Shown here one piece after another: positions 34,344 to 43,866 of a stretch of DNA of 54,137 nucleotides; the first letter of the stretch is position 1; every line of letters starts with the position of its first letter. The stretch comes from CAXYVC01 sp964292295. Its GTDB lineage: Bacteria; Acidobacteriota; Holophagae; Holophagales; Holophagaceae. A program made the position numbers and the translations under genes. The notes under the pieces are model-generated. The model was not told where the DNA came from. It did no database searches and saw only the letters and a list, made by a program, of their open reading frames with translations. The stretch covers positions 1-54,137 of the forward strand of contig CAXYVC010000006.1 of assembly GCA_964292295.1 (NCBI GenBank), in the 5' to 3' direction.

Positions 34344-35171
34344 ATGACCCAGCCCCTCCGCCTGCATCACCCCTTCCAGGTGGCCTTCCGCCTGCTGCGG
34401 CTGGTCCTGGCCCTCGCCCTCGTGGCCCTGGTCCATCCCTTCCGGGTGGGGCTCGCAAGGTCCTCGATGCGCCGGAAGGCCCGGGCCCGCTGGCTGGGCT
34501 GGAGCTGCCGGCGGGTGCTGGCCGCCGCCGGCGTGGCGGTGGAGGCCTCAGGCCCCCTGCCCCGGCGGGGCCTCCTGGTCTCGAACCACATGGGCTACCT
34601 GGACATCCTCGCCCTGGCGTCCCAGGTCGAGGCCGTCTTCGTCTCCAAGCGGGAGGTGCGGAACTGGCCCGTCTTCGGCGCCCTGGCCCGCATGGCGGGC
34701 ACCCTCTTCGTGCACCGGGAGCGGCGCAGCGATGCCCTGCGGGTCGCGGGCGAGATCCAGGAGGCCCTGGATGCGGGGAGCCTCGTGGTGCTCTTTCCGG
34801 AAGGCACGAGCACCGGCGGGAAGACCGTGCTGCCCTTCAAGTCCGCCCTGCTGGGGGACCTGCACGCCCAGTCCCACCCCGTCACGCCCGCCTGCATCCG
34901 CTACACCCTGGCGGACGGCGAGCCGTCCCGACACGTCGCCTATTGGGGCGACATGACCCTGCTGTCCCACATGCTGGGGCTCCTCGATCACCGGGGCGTC
35001 ACCGCCCACCTGCATTTCGCTCCGCCCCTGGCCCCCATGCCGCCCGACCGCAAGACCCTCGCGGTGCGCCTGCACCGTGCGGTCATGGGCCTCCACCCGG
35101 ATTTCGCCGAGCCCCTGGCCGCAGGCGCCCTGCCCCTCTCCCAGCCCGAAGAAGCCCCCGCCCGCGCCTGA
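34344..35171 (+). CDS. 1-acyl-sn-glycerol-3-phosphate acyltransferase-like (PlsC) protein
   Basis: A 275-residue membrane-associated acyltransferase with an N-terminal hydrophobic helix (about 15-35). It has the catalytic NHMGYLD (His82-x4-Asp87), SKREVRNWPVFGALARMAGTLFVHR (substrate-binding block II), FPEGTSTGG (151-159, block III) and VTPACIRYT. Family members acylate lysophosphatidic acid or related lysolipids at the inner membrane in phospholipid synthesis. The ATG at 34344 is preferred over one 29 codons upstream because the upstream residues are unlike the family and the candidate promoter lies within that stretch. It is convergent with ndk (8-base gap). Confidence 0.88.
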   Translation: MTQPLRLHHPFQVAFRLLRLVLALALVALVHPFRVGLARSSMRRKARARWLGWSCRRVLAAAGVAVEASGPLPRRGLLVSNHMGYLDILALASQVEAVFVSKREVRNWPVFGALARMAGTLFVHRERRSDALRVAGEIQEALDAGSLVVLFPEGTSTGGKTVLPFKSALLGDLHAQSHPVTPACIRYTLADGEPSRHVAYWGDMTLLSHMLGLLDHRGVTAHLHFAPPLAPMPPDRKTLAVRLHRAVMGLHPDFAEPLAAGALPLSQPEEAPARA

Positions 35172-35179
35172 AGGGCGCC

Positions 35180-35590
35180 CTAGAGCAGCTCGGCCATCAG
35201 GCCCAGCTCCCGCGTGGCGGAGGCGGGGCCGTCCGAGCCGTGCACGCCGTTGCGGGTGAGATCCTCCCCGTACAGGCGTCGCAGGCTTTCCGGCGCGGCC
35301 TTGGCCGGATCCGTGGTCCCCAGCAGGGCCCTCCAGCGGGCGATGGCATCCTCCCCCTCCAGGACGGCCAGCACCACGGGCCCTTCGAGCATGAAGGCCT
35401 CCAGCTCCGGGTAGAAGGGCTTCTCCAGGTGTTCGGCATAGAAGGCCCGGAGCCGGGACACGTCCAGGCGTACCAGGTGGAGGCCTCGCAGCGCCAGCCC
35501 CGCCGCCTCCGCCGCACGGAGGATGGCGCCGACGTGGCCCGCCGCCACGACATTCGGCTTGAGGATCGCGAGGGTCCGTTCGCAGGCCAT
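35180..35590 (-). CDS. ndk: nucleoside diphosphate kinase
   Basis: A 136-residue enzyme that transfers the gamma-phosphate of ATP to other NDPs through a phosphohistidine. Family features run in order: ERTLAILKPN (residues 4-13, Asn where Asp is usual), FYAEHLEKPFYPELEAFMLEGPVV, LEGEDAIARWRALLGTTDP and the active-site NGVHGSDG with His117. The length is normal for a bacterial hexameric or tetrameric Ndk. It is monocistronic, between plsC-like and secA genes and divergent from secA. Confidence 0.93.
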   Translation of the reverse strand: MACERTLAILKPNVVAAGHVGAILRAAEAAGLALRGLHLVRLDVSRLRAFYAEHLEKPFYPELEAFMLEGPVVLAVLEGEDAIARWRALLGTTDPAKAAPESLRRLYGEDLTRNGVHGSDGPASATRELGLMAELL

Positions 35591-35656
35591 CGGTACACCT
35601 CCAGGACGGGAGCGTCCCCCGGCTCAGCGGTGCTGGGAATCCGGACCCCGGGACGG

Positions 35657-35662
35657 TAGAAT
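35657..35662 (+). promoter_or_regulatory. candidate -10 element of secA
   Basis: TAGAAT 29 bases before the secA ATG, within the ndk-secA divergent gap. A TGGGAA near 35634-35639 could be a poor -35. Listed because the hexamer matches others found before genes in this window. Confidence 0.3.
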
Positions 35663-35690
35663 CGGGAGTTTGACACGATCGGATTCCAGC

Positions 35691-38321
<2,631 letters not shown>

Positions 38322-38341
38322 CCTCCGGTCCCGGGTCGGCG

Positions 38342-38376
38342 AAAAGGGCGGTGGGCATGGCCCGCCGCCCTTTTTT
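38342..38376 (+). terminator. intrinsic terminator after secA
   Basis: A 10-bp stem (AAAAGGGCGG with CCGCCCTTTT) around a GC-rich 13-base loop that can pair further (GGGC with GCCC), ending in six Ts, 20 bases after the secA stop. Confidence 0.9.
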
Positions 38377-38380
38377 GTGC

Positions 38381-38386
38381 TTTGCT
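38381..38386 (+). promoter_or_regulatory. candidate -10 element for a leaderless rapZ transcript
   Basis: TTTGCT followed by GGACCC and then the ATG at 38393, with no ribosome-binding site. The same layout (TATGCT, GGACCCC, ATG) precedes the ORF at 53863. A -10 at this distance would start the RNA at or next to the start codon. Confidence 0.35.
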
Positions 38387-38392
38387 GGACCC

Positions 38393-39256
38393 ATGGAGCT
38401 GATCCTCGTCACCGGCATGAGCGGCGCGGGACGGCGCTCGATCCTGAGCGCCCTGGAGGACTCCGGCTGCGCGACCCTGGACAACGTGCCCCTGCGCCTC
38501 CTGGAGCCCCTCCTGGAGCTGGAGGCCAAGCTCAATCCCACCCGCCCGCGCCTCGCGGTGGGCCTCGACAACCGCTACCCCGGCTTCGCCTCGGAGTTCC
38601 TGCCGGTCCTGGACCGCCTCGGGGACGGCCACATCGGCCTGTGCCTCCTCTTTATCGAGGCCGACGACGCCACCCTGCTGCGGCGCTTCAGCGAATCGCG
38701 GCGTCCCCACTTCCTGGCCTCCCGGGAGGGCAGCCTGACCCGCGCCATCGCCCGGGAGCGCGAGCTGGTGGCGCCCTTGCGCAAGCGCAGCACGGCAGTG
38801 CTGGATACCAGCCGCCTCACCCTCTCCCAGCTGCGCCAGAAGCTGGCGGAGCTGCTGCCGGACCTGCCCGCCCAGGGCACCGCGCTCCGCCTCCTCAGCT
38901 TCGGGTTCAAGTACGGCCTCCCGCCCGAGGCCGACATGGTGTGGGACGCGCGCTTCCTTCCCAACCCCCACTACGTGGAAGAGCTGCGCCCCCTGACGGG
39001 CCGGGACGAGCCCGTGCAGCGCTACCTCACCAGCTCCGAGGCCTTCAACGCCTTCCTCGCCCGCATGGAGGACTGGATGCGCTGGATGTGGCCCATGGTC
39101 CACCAGGAGGGCCGCGCCTACTTCACGGTGGCCATCGGGTGCACCGGCGGCCAGCACCGCAGCGTTGCCCTCGCCGAGCTGCTGGGCCAGCGCCTGCACA
39201 AGGACGTGCCCAGCCTGGCCGTGCTGCACCGGGAGCTGACGGGCTCAACTCAGTAG
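38393..39256 (+). CDS. rapZ: RapZ/YvcJ-type RNase adapter/nucleotide-binding protein
   Basis: A 287-residue protein with full-length resemblance to RapZ. The N-terminal P-loop kinase-like domain continues with ALEDSGCATLDNVPLRLLEPLL, ESRRPHFLA and LDTSRL. The C-terminal half has FSFGFKYGLP-type residues (SFGFKYGLPPEADMVWDARFLPNPHYVEELRPLTGRDEPV), and FTVAIGCTGGQHRSVALAE is the conserved phosphate/metabolite site. In E. coli RapZ delivers the GlmZ sRNA to RNase E and senses glucosamine-6-phosphate; Gram-positive YvcJ affects competence and growth. The Walker A loop here reads GMSGAGRRS (8-16), with arginine in place of the invariant lysine, so ATP/GTP binding may be altered. The last 7 bases overlap the convergent pfk gene. 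Confidence 0.9.
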   Translation: MELILVTGMSGAGRRSILSALEDSGCATLDNVPLRLLEPLLELEAKLNPTRPRLAVGLDNRYPGFASEFLPVLDRLGDGHIGLCLLFIEADDATLLRRFSESRRPHFLASREGSLTRAIARERELVAPLRKRSTAVLDTSRLTLSQLRQKLAELLPDLPAQGTALRLLSFGFKYGLPPEADMVWDARFLPNPHYVEELRPLTGRDEPVQRYLTSSEAFNAFLARMEDWMRWMWPMVHQEGRAYFTVAIGCTGGQHRSVALAELLGQRLHKDVPSLAVLHRELTGSTQ

Positions 39257-40392
39257 AGGAACATCGGCAGGCCTTCCACCCGGCGGATGCGGGGGCGGTA
39301 GGCGGCGGCGTCGTAGGAGGCCTCCACGTCCACCCGCTTTCGCCCCTCGCTCAGGGTGGTCATGGGCACGCTGGCGTACTTCCCCTCGAGCAGGGCCACC
39401 ATGCGCCCGAAGGCGCGGCGCTGCACCAGCTCCAGCGCCGTCTGGGCGAAGTTCACGGCCACCATCAGGTCCAGGCTGTCCGGCGTGCCGCTGCGCATGA
39501 GGTAGGACACCTGCTGGCAGAGCACGTTCTCGCCGGTAAGCCTCCGCAGGGCCTCGCCGGTGAGCAGGCCGACGCCCCCCAGCTTCGCGGTACCGTGCTC
39601 GTCGGCCCCCATGAGCACCGGATCCGCCCCGGCCATGCGTGCCCCTTCGCTCATGGTGATCATCACGTAGCTGCTGGGGTTCGCGCGCTTGTCGGCCAGG
39701 GCCAGCTCCGCCAGGCGCTCCACCTCGAAGGGCACCTCGCTGATCACCGCCCGATCCACGCCCGCGAGGTACGAGGCCAGCAGGCTCGTCTCCCCGCAGT
39801 GGCGGGCGGACAGCTCCACGCTGGCGGTGCGGTCGTGGCGGGCCGCCCTGGGGGCGGGGGGGGGGGGGGGCTCCTCCCCGCCGCTCACGGCGGTGGAGAA
39901 GCCGATGCAGTAGTCCGTGCCGAAGACATCGTTGTCCATCGTCTTCGGGATGGCCACGATGGGCACGCCCTCCTTGTGTATGCGCTCGGCGAAGGAGAGG
40001 GTGCCGTCGCCCCCGAGCGCCACCAGGGCATCCAGCCCCAGGTGCTCCACCACCCGCAGGACGTGGGCGGTGCAGTCCCGCACCTCGCGGCCCGATCCGT
40101 CGTCCAGGAAGGCCGGAAGGCTGCGGAGCTTCACCCGGGAAGGGTCCAGGCGGCTCGTGTGGAGGAAGGTGCCGCCCGTGCGGTCGATGGTGCGGGTGAC
40201 GCGCCGGTCCAGCGCCAGAAGACCGTTCTCCCGGGTCGCGGGGTCGTCCAGGTTGACCTGCAGGAGCCCCGCCCAGCCGCGGCGGATGCCCAGCACCTCG
40301 TGGCCCTGGTCCAGGGCGCCATGCACCAAGGTCTTGATGCAGGGGTTCAGGCCGGGGACGTCGCCGCCCCCCGTCAGGATGCCGATGCGCAT
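39250..40392 (-). CDS. pfkA: 6-phosphofructokinase, with a corrupted-looking segment
   Basis: A 380-residue PFK-A fold enzyme (fructose-6-phosphate to fructose-1,6-bisphosphate). Motifs: TGGGDVPGLN (7-16), ALGGDGTLSF (126-134; GGDG, the ATP-type glycine) and PKTMDND (149-155; Lys as in the long/group II-III clades). Also seen are FSTAVS (165-170), the HDR arginine near 188, HCGETSLLASYLAGVDRAVISEVPF and GGVGLLTGEAL. G104/K124-type enzymes are generally ATP dependent, though pyrophosphate use cannot be excluded. Residues 171-185 (GGEEPPPPPAPRAAR) replace a normally helical 15-residue block of the same length, and the MGR/FGR motif reads SAR. This sits on a 15-G run and may be a sequence error. 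It lies 4 bases after purD. Confidence 0.9.
   Translation of the reverse strand: MRIGILTGGGDVPGLNPCIKTLVHGALDQGHEVLGIRRGWAGLLQVNLDDPATRENGLLALDRRVTRTIDRTGGTFLHTSRLDPSRVKLRSLPAFLDDGSGREVRDCTAHVLRVVEHLGLDALVALGGDGTLSFAERIHKEGVPIVAIPKTMDNDVFGTDYCIGFSTAVSGGEEPPPPPAPRAARHDRTASVELSARHCGETSLLASYLAGVDRAVISEVPFEVERLAELALADKRANPSSYVMITMSEGARMAGADPVLMGADEHGTAKLGGVGLLTGEALRRLTGENVLCQQVSYLMRSGTPDSLDLMVAVNFAQTALELVQRRAFGRMVALLEGKYASVPMTTLSEGRKRVDVEASYDAAAYRPRIRRVEGLPMFLY
39856..39870. repeat. 15-base G homopolymer inside pfkA
   Basis: Fifteen consecutive Gs on the plus strand, preceded by GGGGGC, encode five prolines in the minus-strand pfk frame. The tract lies in a block that does not match the family. 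It is either a sequencing or assembly artefact or a slippage-prone tract. Confidence 0.9.
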
Positions 40393-40396
40393 GCCG

Positions 40397-41704
40397 TCAC
40401 CACCCGTCCTGCACGCCCTTTCCGGCCTCTGCGTGGCGGAGCGCCCGCAGGCCGATGTCCCGGCGCACCTGCATGCCGGGCCACCCGACGCGGGCGAGGT
40501 CCGCCTCCACCGCGGCGCGGGCCGCGGTCAGGTCCTCCGCCACGGTGGCCAGGTTCAGCACGCGGCCTCCGTTCACGGTCCAGGCGCCGTCCGCGCGCCG
40601 CTTCGTGCCCGCGTGGATCACCGTGCACGCGGGGTTCTCCAGGCGGATCAGGGCGCCCTTCTCCGCGCCTTCGGGATAGCCCGCCGCTGCCAGCACCACC
40701 GTGATGGCGCAGCCCGTGCGGAGGCGCGGGGAGCGGCTCCGCAGGCGGCCCTCGGCGACCTCGCGGAGCAGCGCGGGCAGGTCCTCGTCCAGGAGCTGCA
40801 TCAGCACCTGGGTTTCGGGATCGCCGAAGCGCACGTTGTATTCCAGGAGCTTCGGGCCGGCCTCCGTCCACATCACGCCCAGGAAGAGCACGCCTCGGGC
40901 CGTCAGGCCGTCCGCCTGAAGCCCCCGCAGGGTGGGCTCCACCAGTTCCCGGCGCAGACGCTCCAGGTCGGCCTCCGACAGGAAGGGGATGGGGCCGAAG
41001 GCGCCCATGCCGCCCGTGTTGGGGCCCTGGTCGCCCTCGAAGATGCGCTTGTGGTCTTGGCAGGGGGGCAGCACCACGCAGGCGGCCCGGTCCCGGTCCA
41101 CGTCCACCAGCGCGTGGAGGCTCAGCTCCATGCCGCGCAGGGGTTCCTCCAGCACCACGGTGCGGGAGGCATCCCCGTACTGGCCGCCCAGGAAGGCCCG
41201 CAGCGTGTCCAGGGCCTCCGCCTCGGACGCCGCGAGCACCACCCCCTTGCCCGCGGCAAGGCCGTCCGCCTTCAGCACCACGGGATAGCCGTAGGGCCAG
41301 GCGCGGATGGCGGCCTCGGCCTCCGCCACGTCGCGGTACGTAGCGCTGGCGGCGCAGGGGATGCCGTGGCGGGCCATGAAGTCCTTGGCGAAGGCCTTGC
41401 TGCCCTCCAGGCGCGCCGTGGCGGCGTCATGGCCGAACACCGGGATGCCGAGCGCCCGCAGGGCGTCCGCCAGTCCCGCAACCAGGGGCACCTCGGGCCC
41501 CACCACCACCAGGTCCGGACGGGCCTCCCGGCACCACGCCGCGATCCCGGACACATCCTCCCCGGCCAGAGGCAGGCAGGTGCCCAGCTCCGCCAGGGCA
41601 TCGCTGCCCGGCGCGGCGAAGAGCTCCACGGGCGCAGCCCCGCCCTTGAGCTTGAGGGCCAGGGCATATTCGCGGCCACCGGAGCCCACGAGCAGGATCT
41701 TCAT
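40397..41704 (-). CDS. purD: phosphoribosylamine--glycine ligase
   Basis: A 435-residue ATP-grasp ligase making glycinamide ribonucleotide, step 2 of purine synthesis. Features in order: MKILLVGSGGREYALA (Tyr where His is usual), VVVGPEVPLVAGLAD, GSKAFAKDFMARHGIP, VVLKADGLAAGKGVVLA, VVLEEPLRGMELSLHALVD, QDHKRIFEGDQGPNTGGMGAFGP, GVLFLGVMWTEAGPKLLEYNVRFGDPETQ and a C-terminal domain with AGYPEGAEKGALI. The length is typical. It is the first gene of a purD-pfkA pair with a 4-base gap. The upstream 79 bases are shared with the divergent GGDEF gene. Confidence 0.96.
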   Translation of the reverse strand: MKILLVGSGGREYALALKLKGGAAPVELFAAPGSDALAELGTCLPLAGEDVSGIAAWCREARPDLVVVGPEVPLVAGLADALRALGIPVFGHDAATARLEGSKAFAKDFMARHGIPCAASATYRDVAEAEAAIRAWPYGYPVVLKADGLAAGKGVVLAASEAEALDTLRAFLGGQYGDASRTVVLEEPLRGMELSLHALVDVDRDRAACVVLPPCQDHKRIFEGDQGPNTGGMGAFGPIPFLSEADLERLRRELVEPTLRGLQADGLTARGVLFLGVMWTEAGPKLLEYNVRFGDPETQVLMQLLDEDLPALLREVAEGRLRSRSPRLRTGCAITVVLAAAGYPEGAEKGALIRLENPACTVIHAGTKRRADGAWTVNGGRVLNLATVAEDLTAARAAVEADLARVGWPGMQVRRDIGLRALRHAEAGKGVQDGW

Positions 41705-41783
41705 GCAGACCTCCAGGGCTCCAGTATCGCAAAGCCGGCCTGGACTTCAGGCACGATCCACCCTGCCGATGGAAGGAACACCC

Positions 41784-42698
41784 ATGCTGCCCCCGGTGCC
41801 CATCCCCACCCTCTGGAACGCCCCTTCGGCGGGGGGGTTCTGGTCTGCCTCTGCCCTCCTGGCCGCCGGCGCCGCCCTGCTCCTGTGCGTCGCGCTCCTC
41901 GCTCTGCGCCTCCGGACGCGCTTCCTCGCCCGCCGCAACCGCATCCTGAAAGCGCTGGTGGCCGAGCGCACGCGGGACCTGGCCGCCGCCAACGCGGCGC
42001 TGCGCAAGGCCAACCTGGCGCTGCGGGAGCAGTCGCGCACCGATCCCATGACCGGCCTGCGGAACCGCCGCTATCTGGCGGACCGCGCCCCCCAGGACCT
42101 GGCCGCCGTGGCGCGCCTGTACCGGGATCGCCCCCCGGTGCCCGGGGACCGCTCCGACCTGAACCGGGACCTGGCCTTCCTCATGGTGGACCTGGACTTC
42201 TTCAAGGCCGTCAACGACACCCACGGCCACGCGGCGGGGGACGCGGTGCTGCTCCAGGTGGCGGACATCCTGCGCTCGGCGACCCGCAACATCGACACCC
42301 TGGTCCGCTGGGGCGGCGAGGAGTTCCTGGTGCTGGCCCGCAACGCCTACCCCGGCGAACTCCCCGTGATCGCCGAGCGCATCCGGGCCCAGATCGAGGC
42401 CCACGGCTTCTGGGTGGAGCTTGCGACCCCGGTGCACCTCACCTGCTCCGTGGGCTTTGCCAGCTTCCCCCTGCGACCCGAACTCCTGGAGCAGCACGGA
42501 TGGGAGCAGGTGGTGGCCCTGGCGGACGCGTGCCTGTACCAGGCCAAGACCGCCGGACGGAACCGCTGGGTGGGCCTGGTGCCGCCGGAGGCGCCCGCCC
42601 CCGGGGCCCCCGAAGCCATGGGCCGCATGTCCGCACCCGAGCTGGTTGCCCGGGGCCTCGTGCGGCGCGTGGAAGGGCCCGCTACCGGCAGAGGGTGA
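41784..42698 (+). CDS. membrane-anchored GGDEF diguanylate cyclase
   Basis: A 304-residue protein with one strong N-terminal transmembrane helix (about residues 22-43) and a coiled-coil linker (LVAERTRDLAAANAALRKANLALREQ). Its GGDEF domain begins at RTDPMTGLRNRRYL, with metal-binding MVDLDFFKAVNDTHGHAAGD and active-site GGEEF (177-181). An RNID motif (168-171), five residues before GGEEF, is a product-inhibition I-site, so the enzyme should be active and feedback-regulated by c-di-GMP. No EAL domain is present. The ATG at 41784 has GGAAGGA 6 bases upstream; an in-frame ATG at 41769 is less likely. Its end overlaps the convergent dehydrogenase gene by 17 bases. Confidence 0.92.
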   Translation: MLPPVPIPTLWNAPSAGGFWSASALLAAGAALLLCVALLALRLRTRFLARRNRILKALVAERTRDLAAANAALRKANLALREQSRTDPMTGLRNRRYLADRAPQDLAAVARLYRDRPPVPGDRSDLNRDLAFLMVDLDFFKAVNDTHGHAAGDAVLLQVADILRSATRNIDTLVRWGGEEFLVLARNAYPGELPVIAERIRAQIEAHGFWVELATPVHLTCSVGFASFPLRPELLEQHGWEQVVALADACLYQAKTAGRNRWVGLVPPEAPAPGAPEAMGRMSAPELVARGLVRRVEGPATGRG

Positions 42699-43836
42699 GG
42701 ATCTCCCGCACCCGCGCGGCGTCCAGCGTGCGGCGCTCCCCCATGGGCAGCAGCCCCCGCCGTTCGAAGCGCGCGACGATCTCCTCGAAGTGCTCGCTGC
42801 CCACGCCGTGGGCCTCCAGCCGCGTGGGCACGCCTAGGGATTCGAAGAAGGCGCGGGTGCGCACGATGCCGGCCTCCAGCCGCGTGGCCTCGCTGCCCGC
42901 CTGCACGTCCCACACCCGCTCGGCGAACTGGAGCAGCTTCTCCCGCTTGCTGTCCCGCTGGACCCACAGCAGGTTGGGCAGCACCACCGCCAGGGACTGG
43001 GCGTGGTCCAGGCCGTGGAAGGCGGTGAGTTCGTGGCCGATGGTGTGGGTGCACCAGTCCTGGGGCACGCCGCAGGCGATGAGGCCGTTCAGGGCCTGGG
43101 TGGCGCACCACACGAAGCTGGCGCGGGCGTCATAGTCCGTCGGCTCCGCCAGGGTGCGGGGACCCACCTCCACCAGGGTGCGCAGGAGGCCTTCCGCGTA
43201 GCGGTCCTGGAGGGGCGCCTGGGCGGGGAAGGTGAGGTACTGCTCCACCACGTGCACGAAGGCATCCACGATGCCGTTGGCCACCTGGCGGGGCGGCAGG
43301 CTGAAGGTGGTCTCGGGGTCCAGGATGCTGAACTTCGGGAAGACCAGGGGGTGCCCGAAGGCCAGCTTCTCCTGGGTCTCCGTGCGGCTGATCACCGCGA
43401 AGTTGTTCATCTCGGAGCCCGTGGCGGGCAGCGTCATCACGCAGCCGATGGGCAGCGCGGCCCGGGGACGCCGCTGCTTGGCCAGCAGGTCCCAGGGATC
43501 CCCCTCGTGGAAGACGCCCAGCGACACGAACTTGGTGCCATCCAGCACGCTGCCGCCGCCCACCGCCAGCAGGAACTCCACCTGCTCGGCCTTGGCCAGC
43601 GCGATGGCCTTCACCAGCGTCTCGTAGGCGGGGTTGGGCTCGATGCCCCAGAACTCCACCACCTGGAAGTCCGCCAGGGCGGCCCGCACCTGGTCATAGA
43701 CCCCGTTGGCCTTGATGCTGCCGCCCCCGGCCAGGAGCATGACCTTGGCCCCCTTCGGGACCTCGCCCTTCAGCGCCGCGATCTGGCCCCGGCCGAAGAG
43801 GATGCGGGTGGGGTTCTGGAAGACGAAGTTTTCCAT
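42682..43836 (-). CDS. iron-containing alcohol dehydrogenase, YqhD-like
   Basis: A 384-residue group III metal-dependent dehydrogenase. It shows the YqhD start (MENFVFQNPTRILFGRGQI), the NAD(P)-binding GGGSVLDGTKF (94-104), LPATGSEMN (136-144) and metal ligands Asp191, His195, His264 and His278 in IVDAFVHVVEQY and THTIGHELTAFHGLDHAQ. Spacing between ligands equals that of E. coli YqhD, an NADPH-dependent aldehyde reductase; the GGGS with following D suggests similar cofactor handling, but preference cannot be read with certainty. Likely role: reduction of short aldehydes or fermentation. It starts 30 bases after polA's stop on the same strand, so co-transcription is possible. Confidence 0.92.
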   Translation of the reverse strand: MENFVFQNPTRILFGRGQIAALKGEVPKGAKVMLLAGGGSIKANGVYDQVRAALADFQVVEFWGIEPNPAYETLVKAIALAKAEQVEFLLAVGGGSVLDGTKFVSLGVFHEGDPWDLLAKQRRPRAALPIGCVMTLPATGSEMNNFAVISRTETQEKLAFGHPLVFPKFSILDPETTFSLPPRQVANGIVDAFVHVVEQYLTFPAQAPLQDRYAEGLLRTLVEVGPRTLAEPTDYDARASFVWCATQALNGLIACGVPQDWCTHTIGHELTAFHGLDHAQSLAVVLPNLLWVQRDSKREKLLQFAERVWDVQAGSEATRLEAGIVRTRAFFESLGVPTRLEAHGVGSEHFEEIVARFERRGLLPMGERRTLDAARVREILTLCR

Positions 43837-43866
43837 GGCGCGCTCCGGAAGGCCTGCATTGTAGCG

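Noticed and set aside
35180..35590. Ndk Asn-for-Asp change in the KPD motif as a defect
   Set aside because: Position 13 is not the catalytic residue, the His117 site is intact, and the rest of the enzyme is normal.
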